In this document: positions 9,675 through 17,847 of the stretch, piece by piece
Position numbering within the stretch: the stretch's first letter is position 1
How the letters are laid out: the number at the start of each line of letters is the position of its first letter
DNA from: Flavobacterium plurextorum
Lineage (GTDB): Bacteria > Bacteroidota > Bacteroidia > Flavobacteriales > Flavobacteriaceae
Direction of reading: 5' to 3'
Assembly: GCF_002217395.1 (NCBI RefSeq)
Contig: NZ_MUHD01000014.1
Location: forward strand, 1-64,000
DNA: 64,000 nucleotides
The notes under the pieces: generated by a model
Database searches by the model: none
What the model was told of the DNA's origin: nothing
Seen by the model: only the letters and a program-made list of their open reading frames with translations
Position numbers and translations under genes: made by a program

Positions 9675-9773
9675 CCACTGATTAAAAGGATTAAATAGAT
9701 TTATCTGTCTGATTTGTAAAATCTGCGAGAAAAATATTTAACCACAAAGTAAAAAAATCATTTTAATCTGTGG
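9675..9773. repeat. Imperfect inverted repeat, GCCACTGATTAAAAG / AATCTGTGGC family
   Basis: Outer arms GCCACTGATTAAAAGGATT and AATCTGTGGC face each other across an AT-rich centre. It fills the gap between two minus-strand genes and belongs to the same broad family as 11216-11284 and 35244-35395. Confidence 0.5.
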
Positions 9774-9781
9774 CTGTAAAA

Positions 9782-10420
9782 TTATCCGAAATAATAGTTC
9801 AAAATATTAAAAAGTGTTGCAATGGCAACTAAACCTGTAATGCTTCCAATAATCGTGTTCATGTTTCGCATTAAGTAATCTGTTTTCTTTTCAATTCTTT
9901 CAAAGAAAGCGATGTAGCTGTACAAAACAGCAAATGAACCTAAAACAGAACCTAAAACAAAAGTAAAAATGGTATTGTTTTCGAACGCAAAAAGATGATA
10001 AGAAGCGAGCGTTACACTCACTAAAACATAATAAGGAATAGGGAAGAAGTTTAAACCAGAAAGAAGCATTCCGAGAAAGAAACGGCTTTTTTTACTGCTT
10101 TTTTTAATCTTCGATTTCTTTTTACCTTGAGGTTCTTTGGCAATAAATAGAAAATAAATCGTTAAGATTGAAAAAATAACAAAACCAACTTCACGCAGTA
10201 AGGTTACAACATCTGGGCGATTATCTATAACTCGGGCAAATAAAACAGCAACGTAAACCTGAAAAAAAATAACTAAAACAGCACCAATTACAAACCATAA
10301 GGCGTTCTTTTTTCCCTCTTTCAAGTTTATTTTAGCTGCCGTCATATTGATTAAACCCGGCGGAATAATCCCAATTGCAGCGGCAATAAAACCTGAAAGT
10401 AATGGAGTGAATAATGCCAT
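9782..10420 (-). CDS. LysE-family amino-acid exporter
   Basis: Inner-membrane transporter of 212 residues with about six hydrophobic helices. The N-terminal PPGLINMTAAKINLKEGKK fits the conserved first-loop motif of LysE/RhtB proteins. A lysine-rich loop (KKKSKIKKSSKK) around residue 98 separates the two halves. Probably exports an amino acid or a related metabolite; the substrate is unknown. It lies 43 bp downstream of trmB on the same strand and may be cotranscribed. Confidence 0.8.
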   Translation of the reverse strand: MALFTPLLSGFIAAAIGIIPPGLINMTAAKINLKEGKKNALWFVIGAVLVIFFQVYVAVLFARVIDNRPDVVTLLREVGFVIFSILTIYFLFIAKEPQGKKKSKIKKSSKKSRFFLGMLLSGLNFFPIPYYVLVSVTLASYHLFAFENNTIFTFVLGSVLGSFAVLYSYIAFFERIEKKTDYLMRNMNTIIGSITGLVAIATLFNILNYYFG

Positions 10421-10463
10421 TCAGTTGTTTTAGTAGGTTAAAAAAAGAGGTTTTAAAATTAAA

Positions 10464-11141
10464 TTAGTCTTTAATTTTGAAACGAATATACGTAATTGCC
10501 TTGTTAATTTCTAAATATTGTTTTTCATAAAAAGTCTGAAAAGCAGTAACTTCTTCAGGACTTCCCTCATTTTTGTACACATTATGATTTGCATACAAAA
10601 CTTCGTGTCCTTCACCATGAAGTAATCCAAGTGTATAACCGTGCATAAATTCGCTGTCGGTTTTAAGATTCACGACACCGTCTTTTTTAAGGATTTTTTT
10701 GTAAAGTTTCAAGAACTCAGAATTCGTCATTCTGTGTTTTGTTCTTTTATATTTGATTTGCGGATCTGGAAAAGTAATCCAGATTTCATCAACTTCGTTT
10801 TCTGCAAAAATATGATTGATTAATTCGATTTGAGTTCGAATAAATGCCACATTATGAAGACCGGTTTCAACAGCAGTTTTTGCACCACGCCAGAAACGAG
10901 CACCTTTAATGTCGATACCAATAAAATTTTTGTTAGGATATTTTTCAGCTAATCCAACAGAGTATTCACCTTTCCCGCATCCCAATTCTAAAACTAAAGG
11001 ATTGTCATTTTTAAAGAAATCAGAATTCCATTTTCCTCTTAAAGGCATTAGGTTGCCTACAACTTCTTCTCTAGTTGGTTGAAAAACGTTTTGAAATGTT
11101 TCGTTTTCTCTGAATCTTTTTAGTTTATTTTTACTTCCCAC
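10464..11141 (-). CDS. trmB: tRNA (guanine-N7)-methyltransferase TrmB
   Basis: Methylates G46 of tRNA with S-adenosylmethionine. The SAM-binding motif LELGCGKGEYSVGLA lies near residues 50-65 and the family signature WITFPDPQIKYKRTKHRM near 121-138. Length of 225 residues is normal for Bacteroidetes TrmB. Confidence 0.95.
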   Translation of the reverse strand: MGSKNKLKRFRENETFQNVFQPTREEVVGNLMPLRGKWNSDFFKNDNPLVLELGCGKGEYSVGLAEKYPNKNFIGIDIKGARFWRGAKTAVETGLHNVAFIRTQIELINHIFAENEVDEIWITFPDPQIKYKRTKHRMTNSEFLKLYKKILKKDGVVNLKTDSEFMHGYTLGLLHGEGHEVLYANHNVYKNEGSPEEVTAFQTFYEKQYLEINKAITYIRFKIKD

Positions 11142-11215
11142 TTTACAAAAATTTTCCGCAAAATTAAGGAATATAAACGAATGGACGAGATGTAATTATG
11201 GTTTAAATTTTTTTA

Positions 11216-11284
11216 GCCGCAGATTTCACAGATTTTCTGGATTTCTTTTTTTTTAATCTGTGAGAATCTGTGAAATCTGTGGCA
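11216..11284. repeat. Inverted repeat GCCGCAGATTTCACAGATT / AATCTGTGAAATCTGTGGC
   Basis: Near-perfect palindrome with arms of about 19 nt and a T-rich centre, between amt and trmB. It is one of the dispersed intergenic palindromes of this genome and may also act as a transcription terminator for amt. Confidence 0.7.
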
Positions 11285-11290
11285 CACATT

Positions 11291-12673
11291 TTACCCGTAA
11301 TGAGGTTCTGTAATTGAATGTGCTTTTGGATCAAGTGATTCGTCGTGTTGTGATAAATCCAATCCCATATGTTCTGATTCCTCAGAAACTCTTAACGGAA
11401 TAATGAAATTTGTTACTTTAAACAAGAAATAAGCTCCGAAGAAAGTAAATATAGAAACCAAAACAAGCGCCATCATGTGGTGTGCAAATACATTCCAACC
11501 TCCGTGCAGCAAGCTTGCATCTTTACCGTGAGCAAAAATGGCAGTTAAAATCATTCCCATAATTCCGCCAACACCATGACAGGCGAAAACGTCAAGTGTA
11601 TCATCAAATTTTTTCGAAAAACGACAGTTTACAGCTGAGTTTGAAACTAAAGCGGTTACAAAACCAAAAAACATACTTTCAGGAACCGATACAAATCCTG
11701 CAGCAGGCGTTATGGCAACAAGACCTACAACTGCGCCAATACAGGCTCCAAGTGCCGAAACTTTTCTTCCGTTCATTCGGTCAAAGAAAATCCAAGTTAA
11801 CATCGCTGCGGCAGATGAAGTTGTTGTAGTTGCAAAAGCCATAGCAGCAGTTCCGTTTGCAGCAAGTGCAGAACCAGCGTTGAAACCAAACCATCCAAAC
11901 CATAACATTCCAGTTCCTAGTAATACAAACGGAATATTAGTTGGTATATGCTGACTGTTTTTTCTTTTTCCTAAAACAATAACACCAGCAAGTGCAGCAA
12001 AACCTGAACTCATATGAACGACAGTTCCTCCAGCAAAATCTTTTACGCCAAAATAACTTCCTAAAATACCTGTTGGATACCAAACAGAGTGGCATAAAGG
12101 CGCGTAAATGAAAATAGTAAATAAGCTGATGAAAAGTAAATACGAGATAAAACGAACACGTTCTGCAAATGAACCAGTAATAATAGCTGGAGCAATAATG
12201 GCAAATTTCATTTGAAACAAGGCAAAAAGCATAAACGGAATTGTATTGGCTAATTGTTTATGAGGCAAAACGCCCACATAATCCATAAAAGCAAATGTTG
12301 TTGGATTACCAAAGAAACTGTAAAAATGATCTCCGGAACTAAAACCAACAGGATCTCCAAAAGCTAAACTAAAAGCCACAACAACCCATAAAAGTGTTAC
12401 AACTCCTAAGCAGATAAAACTTTGAAGCATGGTCGAAATGACATTTTTCTTGCCTACCATTCCGCCATAAAAAAAAGATAATCCCGGTGTCATGATTAAA
12501 ACCAAACAGCAAGAGGTCAGCATCCAGGCAACATCTGCAGGTACAATATGTTCTGTCGTGCCAAATTCAGATAAAACATAACTGTTTTCAGTAACAGTTG
12601 GCCAAAATGCACCTGTAATGCAAATAATACTTATAATAATAAAGGAAATGATCCAGCGTTTCTCTATTTTCAT
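11291..12673 (-). CDS. amt: Ammonium transporter (Amt family)
   Basis: Integral membrane ammonium channel of 460 residues with about eleven to twelve helices. The family signatures WMLTSCCLVLIMTPGLSFFYGG (positions about 50-71) and GGTVVHMSSGFAALAG (about 216-231) are present, and the C-terminal segment carries the conserved DVFACHGVGGIMG. An unusual N-terminal hydrophobic segment (about 9-26) precedes the conserved core and may be a signal peptide. No glnB/glnK gene is adjacent, although PII often accompanies amt. Confidence 0.95.
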   Translation of the reverse strand: MKIEKRWIISFIIISIICITGAFWPTVTENSYVLSEFGTTEHIVPADVAWMLTSCCLVLIMTPGLSFFYGGMVGKKNVISTMLQSFICLGVVTLLWVVVAFSLAFGDPVGFSSGDHFYSFFGNPTTFAFMDYVGVLPHKQLANTIPFMLFALFQMKFAIIAPAIITGSFAERVRFISYLLFISLFTIFIYAPLCHSVWYPTGILGSYFGVKDFAGGTVVHMSSGFAALAGVIVLGKRKNSQHIPTNIPFVLLGTGMLWFGWFGFNAGSALAANGTAAMAFATTTTSSAAAMLTWIFFDRMNGRKVSALGACIGAVVGLVAITPAAGFVSVPESMFFGFVTALVSNSAVNCRFSKKFDDTLDVFACHGVGGIMGMILTAIFAHGKDASLLHGGWNVFAHHMMALVLVSIFTFFGAYFLFKVTNFIIPLRVSEESEHMGLDLSQHDESLDPKAHSITEPHYG

Positions 12674-12935
12674 TTTTCAAATACTTTATTGAACCCTATT
12701 TTTTTTGGGGTCAAAGTTAAAAAAAAATAAATATTTAGATTTTGAGGGCTGTTAAAATAGTGGTTGTGTTTTAATTTTAGTTGATTTTGTAAAATTTAAG
12801 TTCTTTTTTTAAGACTACTTTATTTTGATGATCTAAATTATGCTCTAAATTGTCAATTGTATTATAATTAATTTGATTTATGAAGCCGTAAAGCGCTATA
12901 AAAGTTATGTTTATAAGAATAAAGTCGAAAAATGT

Positions 12936-13427
12936 TTATTTTTTTTGAAGCTTTGCAATCAAAGCATCTTCAATTGGCGCTTTTATTTTAATTACAGCAT
13001 TAACTTCATCGTTTGGAATTGTCATTGACAAAACATAATGTTGAATTTTCCATTCTTTTCCCACTTTAACCAAAACACCAGAACCTCGGCAGATTTTCAT
13101 TTGTGTGTTCAGCAATTCGTCAAACCAAGCTGTTTTTCCTGTTTTGTCAAAAAAGATATGGCGTTCTAAAGCTGTAAAATTCCAAGTCTTTCCTTTGTCA
13201 AAAAAGGGTTTTGCCCAAACTTTAAAATCTTTTTTAGTCCAGTTTTCAGTCGCATCAGTTCCAATAAAAATAGCATCGTCTGCCATTAAGTTAAAATAAG
13301 CGTCAAATTTTACATCGCCGGCAGCTTTGTGCCAAGCATCTATTGTTTGATTGATTTTATCTTTGTCTGAGGTTTGAGCATTTGCAAAAGCAGTAACAAA
13401 TAAAAGTAATAAGAGTGTTTTTTTCAT
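12936..13427 (-). CDS. Secreted SnoaL/NTF2-like protein
   Basis: A clear signal peptide (MKKTLLLLLFVTAFANAQ) precedes one NTF2-like domain (INQTIDAWHKAAGDVKFDAYFNLMADDAIFIGTD), the fold used by SnoaL and DUF4440-type proteins. The pattern of a helix, then DDAIFIG, then the W-rich strand and the C-terminal WKIQHYVLS strand supports the fold. Probably periplasmic. Function is unknown; the fold serves as small-molecule pocket or enzyme. The 262 bp between it and amt are AT-rich, and I see nothing distinct in them. Confidence 0.75.
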   Translation of the reverse strand: MKKTLLLLLFVTAFANAQTSDKDKINQTIDAWHKAAGDVKFDAYFNLMADDAIFIGTDATENWTKKDFKVWAKPFFDKGKTWNFTALERHIFFDKTGKTAWFDELLNTQMKICRGSGVLVKVGKEWKIQHYVLSMTIPNDEVNAVIKIKAPIEDALIAKLQKK

Positions 13428-13612
13428 GTGAGATACTATTTTAGTTTAAAGGTATTAATTTTTTAAACTATAAATAAGCAATATGAAAAACTTTGAGCTT
13501 TTACGAGATTAATCTATTAAGAAGCCTAAAGTAAACTCAAAATTATCTTAGATTCCTTTAAGGTTTAGTTTTAAAAAAACGAGTATATTTGAGTGCTTTA
13601 AACACGTTAGAT

Positions 13613-14290
13613 ATGAATCCGAAAATCTTTATAAGTTCATTTGTTATTACTTCTTTACTTCTGGTTTCTTGTAAAAAAGAATTAGAACCTCAGGAGAGCA
13701 CACCAACTTCTGAATTAGTAAAATTAGGTTTGGCAAAAGACACCGCAAAAACGAAGTCAGTGGTAGAACAGCAGCAACAGCAAATGCAAGCTGCAAACCC
13801 AAATACAGTTTTGAGTGAGACAAAGGGATTAAATCCTGCTCATGGAAAGCCAGGACATCGTTGTGATATTGCTGTTGGAGCTCCCCTAAATTCTGCTCCT
13901 GCACAACAGGCTCAAACAACGCAGACAGCTCAAACGGTACAAGTAAATCCGAATCAAAAAAAAGTAGTAACAACCACAGTTGCTGCGCCTGCAAAAGTAG
14001 CCAAAGGGATGAATCCGCCACACGGACAACCTGGACATAGATGCGACATTGCAGTTGGAGCACCTTTAAATTCGCCAGTTGCAAAAACTACTACTGCTGC
14101 GGCTTCAACTCCGCAAAGCGGAACAGCGACACAAAATTTTACGGTAACGCCGCCGCCGGCTGCAAATCCAGTTCCAGCTTTGTTAAGTACAGAAACTACT
14201 CAAAAGGTAGCCGAAGGAATGAATCCGGCGCACGGACAACCAGGACATCGCTGTGATATTGCAGTGGGAGCACCTTTACCAAAATCATAA
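13613..14290 (+). CDS. Lipoprotein with three HGxPGHRCDI repeats
   Basis: Signal peptide with lipobox (ITSLLLVSC), so probably a membrane-anchored lipoprotein. The mature part is low-complexity (Gln, Thr, Ala, Pro) and carries three near-identical motifs of about 22 residues, each with HGxPGHRCDIAVGAPL, spaced by roughly 65 residues. Each repeat contributes two His and one Cys, which suggests metal or heme binding, but no function is established. The ATG at 13613 is preferred because it gives a standard lipoprotein signal; a TTG at 13589 is possible. A TATATTTG box at 13584-13591 matches the -7 element of Bacteroidetes promoters. Confidence 0.75.
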   Translation: MNPKIFISSFVITSLLLVSCKKELEPQESTPTSELVKLGLAKDTAKTKSVVEQQQQQMQAANPNTVLSETKGLNPAHGKPGHRCDIAVGAPLNSAPAQQAQTTQTAQTVQVNPNQKKVVTTTVAAPAKVAKGMNPPHGQPGHRCDIAVGAPLNSPVAKTTTAAASTPQSGTATQNFTVTPPPAANPVPALLSTETTQKVAEGMNPAHGQPGHRCDIAVGAPLPKS

Positions 14291-14323
14291 AAAAAGCGGA
14301 ATACAATTGTATTCCGCTTTTTG
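14291..14323. terminator. Bidirectional intrinsic terminator
   Basis: Perfect palindrome with arms AAAAAGCGGAATACAA / TTGTATTCCGCTTTTT between the convergent genes at 13613 and 14341. Confidence 0.9.
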
Positions 14324-14340
14324 TTTTAAATCATATGATG

Positions 14341-15501
14341 TTATTCAATTTCAAAAATCGCCTGAATTTCTACAGCCGAATTTATAGGAAGTGAAACTGC
14401 GCCAATTGTAGCTCTGGCATGTTTTCCTTTTTCTCCAAAAACCAAAGCGGTTAAATTTGAAGCCGAATTCATAATTCCAGCGTGTTGCGTATATTCAGGA
14501 GTAGTATTAAAAAATCCTGTTAACTGCACACATTGTTTTACTTTGTTTAAATCGCCTCCGCAAGCTTCTTTTAAAACCGCAATTACATTCAGCATTGTTT
14601 GATATGTTGCTTCTTTTGCTTGCTCATCTGTAACACCTGCGCCAACTTTACCGGGATTTAAAATTTTTCCCTCTTTTAAGGCAACTTGATTTATGTATAC
14701 TTTATGATTCGAAATCGTGTACGGAACATAATTCCCAACTGGTTTAGGAGCTTCAGGAAGCACAATATTGTTGTCTTTTAATGTTTTGTTGATATCAGTT
14801 TTAGTTTCTGCAGAAGTTGTTTTTACAGTTTTGATATTTTCTGTGTTTTTCAATCCAGATGCTGCTCTTGCTAAAGCTTTTCCTTGTTCTTTAGCTAAAT
14901 TTAATTCGCTTGAAGAAGGTCGTGTTCCAGTTGATCCTGTTAATGCAGTGGCTCCAAATGGCGTATTTCCTTGTGGTACAGATTTGTCTAAACCAGCTGT
15001 TCCCATAATTCCAGTAGGAACAATTAACATTCCGTGAGAAGCAAGAATATTCCAGAAAGATAAAATTGCAGCTTCTTTTCCTGCACCAGATCCTGCAGAC
15101 ATAAATACTGTTGCGGGTTTACCTTCTAAAGCTCTTGAAGTCCAAAGCGGAATACTTTGGCTGAAAAAGTAATTCATATCGGCACTGATATTAGCAAAAT
15201 GAACAGGACTTCCAAATGCGATTCCATCATAATTAACCAATTCGTCAATAACGGCAACTGGCAGTTTTTCTACATCAGAATTTAGTTTTTCTTTTGTATT
15301 TATTGAGGGAACTCTTTTTATAATTGCTTTTGTATTTGGATATTCCTGAATTCCTTCGGCAATCGCTTTAGCCATTTTATATGTACCTCCGTTTTGAGAA
15401 TAAATTAAAACTAGAATATTTGTTTCCGGTGTTTTTACTTGTGCACTAGCACCAAAGCCTATAAAAACTGCGATTAATAATGCGAGTAATTGCTTTTTCA
15501 T
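14341..15501 (-). CDS. Periplasmic flavodoxin (WrbA-like)-RidA fusion protein
   Basis: With the start at 15501, residues 1-20 form a signal peptide (MKKQLLALLIAVFIGFGASA). Residues about 25-205 match WrbA/flavodoxin-type NAD(P)H:quinone reductases: the FMN phosphate loop YSQNGGTYKMA, GSPVHFANISADMNYF, and AGSGAGKEA. A linker rich in Lys and Thr leads to a C-terminal RidA/YjgF domain (about 255-386) that keeps the arginine for substrate carboxylate binding (KHARATIGAVSLP, Arg near 363) and the final EIQAIFE strand. The two domains are normally separate cytoplasmic proteins, so a secreted fusion is unusual. An in-frame ATG at 15537 would add 12 residues ahead of the signal and is less likely. 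Confidence 0.85.
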   Translation of the reverse strand: MKKQLLALLIAVFIGFGASAQVKTPETNILVLIYSQNGGTYKMAKAIAEGIQEYPNTKAIIKRVPSINTKEKLNSDVEKLPVAVIDELVNYDGIAFGSPVHFANISADMNYFFSQSIPLWTSRALEGKPATVFMSAGSGAGKEAAILSFWNILASHGMLIVPTGIMGTAGLDKSVPQGNTPFGATALTGSTGTRPSSSELNLAKEQGKALARAASGLKNTENIKTVKTTSAETKTDINKTLKDNNIVLPEAPKPVGNYVPYTISNHKVYINQVALKEGKILNPGKVGAGVTDEQAKEATYQTMLNVIAVLKEACGGDLNKVKQCVQLTGFFNTTPEYTQHAGIMNSASNLTALVFGEKGKHARATIGAVSLPINSAVEIQAIFEIE

Positions 15502-15645
15502 GAATGTGTTTTTAATAATTATGGTATAAAATCCCAACTATATACTTGTTTTCAAGTTTTATTTTTGGGACTGCAAATTTACTTCTTACATTATCGAAAA
15601 ACGTTATTATTATCTTAATTGTCTTATCAAATGGTACTAATCCTA

Positions 15646-15816
15646 AGTCCCAGAGGGACGAAATAGTTATAGAAAATAAAAGGACGCCAAAAAAAGAACC
15701 CCAGCGGGGTGATATATTGAGTATTGTCAGTAAAAATAATATGTCGCTCCGCTGGAGCTGGATTTTTATAACGGATATTAAATTAGCTATAAATATATTG
15801 CTCCTCTGGAGCTTTA
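15646..15816. repeat. Cluster of short GC-rich palindromes (CCCAGCGGGG / GCTCCGCTGGAGC type)
   Basis: The gene-free stretch 15502-15983 holds at least four short palindromes at about 40-60 bp intervals: TCCCAGAGGGACG, CCCCAGCGGGGTGATAT, GTCGCTCCGCTGGAGCTGG and GCTCCTCTGGAGC. This resembles the dispersed repeat islands common in Bacteroidetes chromosomes. No gene or RNA was recognised in it. Confidence 0.65.
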
Positions 15817-15983
15817 AATTTAGCAGTTGATTTTATTGATTTCTTTTATTCTGATAGCTTTTGAGATTGGTAGAGGAAATAATCATTTCAAATGCATTCT
15901 TTTGCATGCTGTGTGTTTAAGTGCTTCAATTCAAAAAAATAGCTGATAATTTTCTAACTTCGGGAAAACAAATTTTCTATTTT

Positions 15984-16637
15984 ATGAAAAAAGCAATTGT
16001 ATATGGCGCGAGCGGACTAGTTGGATCGTACATTCTAGAAAACTTATTGAATGATGATGCTTATGAACAAGTTGTAATTGTTGTTCGAAAAGATTTAAAT
16101 ATACAGCATCCAAAATTAAAAACGCTGATAGGTGATTTTCATTCATTAGCCAATGTAGTGCAAGGCATTGAAATAGATGAAGTTTTTATTTCGCTTGGCA
16201 CAACGCAAAAGAAAACACCAGATAAAAAAGTGTATTATCAAATAGATCATGATTATCCAGTTTTAGCCGCAAAACTTGCTAAAGAAAACGGAGCAAAATC
16301 AGTCTTCTTGGTTTCTGCAATTGGCGCAAATGTAAATTCATCTGTTTTTTATGTGAAGACAAAAGGCGAGGCAGAGCAAGATATTATTAATTTAAATTTT
16401 GAGCATACTTATATTTTTCGTCCTTCGATGATTTTAGGAGATCGAAAAGAAAACCGACCACTGGAAAAAGTCTTTAAAGTGGTTTTTAAAGTCATCAATC
16501 CGTTATTTGTTGGAAAACTAAGCGCTTATAAAGGAATTGAAGCCAGAGATATTGCAAAAGCAATGGTTAAAAGTGCTGCGAAATTTAGCGAACCAGTTAA
16601 GATATTGCATTGGAAAGAAATGAATGCTTTATTGTAG
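15984..16637 (+). CDS. NAD(P)-binding oxidoreductase, HTATIP2-like SDR family
   Basis: Short atypical SDR with an N-terminal Rossmann motif (IVYGASGLVGSYILENLL) and the family motif YVKTKGEAEQDI, with Tyr and Lys in place of the classical catalytic pair. The HTATIP2/YwnB-like branch fits best (FISLGTTQKK, FRPSMILGDRKENRPLE). Length 217 residues. The ATG at 15984 is chosen since it puts the Rossmann strand at the N-terminus; a GTG at 15921 would add 21 residues. Substrate unknown. Confidence 0.8.
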   Translation: MKKAIVYGASGLVGSYILENLLNDDAYEQVVIVVRKDLNIQHPKLKTLIGDFHSLANVVQGIEIDEVFISLGTTQKKTPDKKVYYQIDHDYPVLAAKLAKENGAKSVFLVSAIGANVNSSVFYVKTKGEAEQDIINLNFEHTYIFRPSMILGDRKENRPLEKVFKVVFKVINPLFVGKLSAYKGIEARDIAKAMVKSAAKFSEPVKILHWKEMNALL

Positions 16638-16655
16638 CGTATTGATGCAATTTGT

Positions 16656-16789
16656 GTAACACATAAAAACATAGTTTTTGTAGTCAAAACGTGATATTTC
16701 ACTTATTTAAACACAAAAAGCTATGCGAAAGAAACATGTTTCTTTTTGTCTCCTTTTCGAGTCATAAAATCTATGTTTCTATGTGTTTA
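16656..16789. repeat. Dispersed inverted repeat, AACACATAAAAACATAG family
   Basis: Outer arms AACACATAAAAACATAG and CTATGTTTCTATGTGTT face each other; the centre contains TTTCACTTATTT and AAAGCTATG. A homologous unit occurs at 30588-30723. Confidence 0.7.
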
Positions 16790-16820
16790 ATGTTTTTATT
16801 TTACGCAACAGGTTTACGAT

Positions 16821-16864
16821 AAAAAAAAATGGCATTATCTTGATTTGAGATAATGCCATTTTTG
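16821..16864. terminator. Intrinsic terminator of the HPF gene
   Basis: Stem ATGGCATTATCT / AGATAATGCCAT with A and T runs on its two sides, just downstream of the minus-strand gene at 16880. Confidence 0.85.
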
Positions 16865-16879
16865 TATGTGATGTTTATA

Positions 16880-17194
16880 TTAATGTGCCTTCAATTTTTC
16901 GAAAGTAGTAGTCAATGATTTCTTTGCTTTAGTTAAAGCGCCGCTAAAAGCTTTTTCGAGTGTATCGGCATGTTCTGTTACGGTAATAGGCTGTAATTTT
17001 ACAGGACGAACTTCGATTACACATTTTTTATCGTTTACACTAAATTTTTCTCCATTTTCATCTCCAAAATGTACTTCAATGCGGGTTATTTTTTCCTCAA
17101 AACGAGCTAAACCTTTTTCTAATTCTTCAGAAAAATAAGCTGCTAATCTTTCATGTCCTTCGATGTTCTTGTCGGTATTGATTTGAATTTTCAT
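16880..17194 (-). CDS. hpf: Ribosome hibernation factor, short HPF/RaiA family
   Basis: The 104 residues span one S30AE (sigma-54 modulation) domain: MKIQINTDKNIEGHERLAAY, the strand ITRIEVHFGDENG, KCVIEVRP, and the final helix TLEKAFSGALTKAKKSL. It lacks the C-terminal dimerization domain, so it is a short HPF-type protein that binds the 30S decoding region in resting cells. Single gene with its own terminator. Confidence 0.88.
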   Translation of the reverse strand: MKIQINTDKNIEGHERLAAYFSEELEKGLARFEEKITRIEVHFGDENGEKFSVNDKKCVIEVRPVKLQPITVTEHADTLEKAFSGALTKAKKSLTTTFEKLKAH

Positions 17195-17301
17195 ATCGGT
17201 TTATATTTAATGATTGTTTCTCAAAGCTATCTTTTTTAACGCAAAAAGCCAAAGAGATTAATAAAAAATTATGAAAAAAATATACGATTTATCGTCTTGT
17301 T

Positions 17302-17358
17302 TGTCATTCCGATCCCGAGGCTTCGGGAGAAGAATCTTCACAAGTAACTCCACAACAG
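17302..17358. repeat. GTCATTnCGA...CCCGAGGCTTCGGGA dispersed repeat
   Basis: Contains the palindrome CCCGAGGCTTCGGGA and the tail CAAGTAACTCCACAAC. The same family recurs at 29063, 32390, 35142, 36257, 37302, 38559 and 38819. Confidence 0.75.
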
Positions 17359-17436
17359 TAAACAAGTTAAAATGTAAGAAAATCACATAATCTGCTCAGG
17401 TTTTTTAATATATTTACAGTCCTAAACATCGAGAAT

Positions 17437-17628
17437 ATGAACACAACAAAACTTTTTGCCCGTATGGCACGCTGGCGGTATTGGAAACAACCACAACGCG
17501 TTCTCGAAGGCGTAGGACAGCTAACCCATACGGGTTTTATATTTCCTAAATTTCGAGATTATGAGTACAAACACGCTTTCAAAAGAAACCGAATTGCGGT
17601 TAGCCTATTTTTTCAACCAAACAGTTGA
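17437..17628 (+). other. GC-rich structured leader with a doubtful 63-codon frame
   Basis: An open frame of 63 codons (start MNTTKLFARMARWRYWKQPQ) overlaps the next gene by 68 bp. The first part (17458-17535) is much richer in GC than its surroundings and its ends are complementary (CCCGTATGG at 17460-17468, CCATACGGG at 17526-17534, followed by TTTT). A local hairpin AACCC-ATAC-GGGTT is an alternative to the long stem. This looks more like a structured leader or attenuator for the gene at 17561 than a protein gene. TATATTTA just upstream resembles a -7 box. Confidence 0.35.
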
Positions 17629-17797
17629 TCCTAAAAGTCTGGCAAAAGCAATCCGACAAATCAATTATTTAATTGCTTTAAGCATAATTCGCGATTGCGA
17701 GACATTCGAAACCGAGAAAATAAACCTCGAAAAAGGTTATTATTGGCTCAATGAATTAGCCGAGATTTTAAATCCTTATTTTGACGTTGAGAATTAA
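17561..17797 (+). CDS. Small conserved protein, paralogue of the gene at 37031
   Basis: Not a family I can name. The 78-residue product aligns end to end with the 77-residue product at 37031: shared LSKE.E.RL..FF....DPK..AK.IRQ.NY...L...R.CET.E, and YYWLN.LAEIL.PY.DVE. It is probably cytoplasmic and alpha-helical, with no signal peptide. The conservation between two distant copies shows it is a real coding gene. Ends in its own terminator. Confidence 0.75.
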   Translation: MSTNTLSKETELRLAYFFNQTVDPKSLAKAIRQINYLIALSIIRDCETFETEKINLEKGYYWLNELAEILNPYFDVEN

Positions 17798-17805
17798 GAA
17801 AATGA

Positions 17806-17833
17806 AAAAGCCACTGATGAAGTGGCTTTTTTT
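17806..17833. terminator. Bidirectional intrinsic terminator
   Basis: Stem AAAAGCCACT / AGTGGCTTTT with a short loop, between the convergent genes at 17561 and 17848. Confidence 0.88.
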
Positions 17834-17847
17834 GTGTTTTTAATTGC

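Noticed and set aside
13647..14084. A 145-codon open frame on the minus strand
   Set aside because: It lies antisense to the repeat lipoprotein and owes its length to that gene's low-complexity composition.
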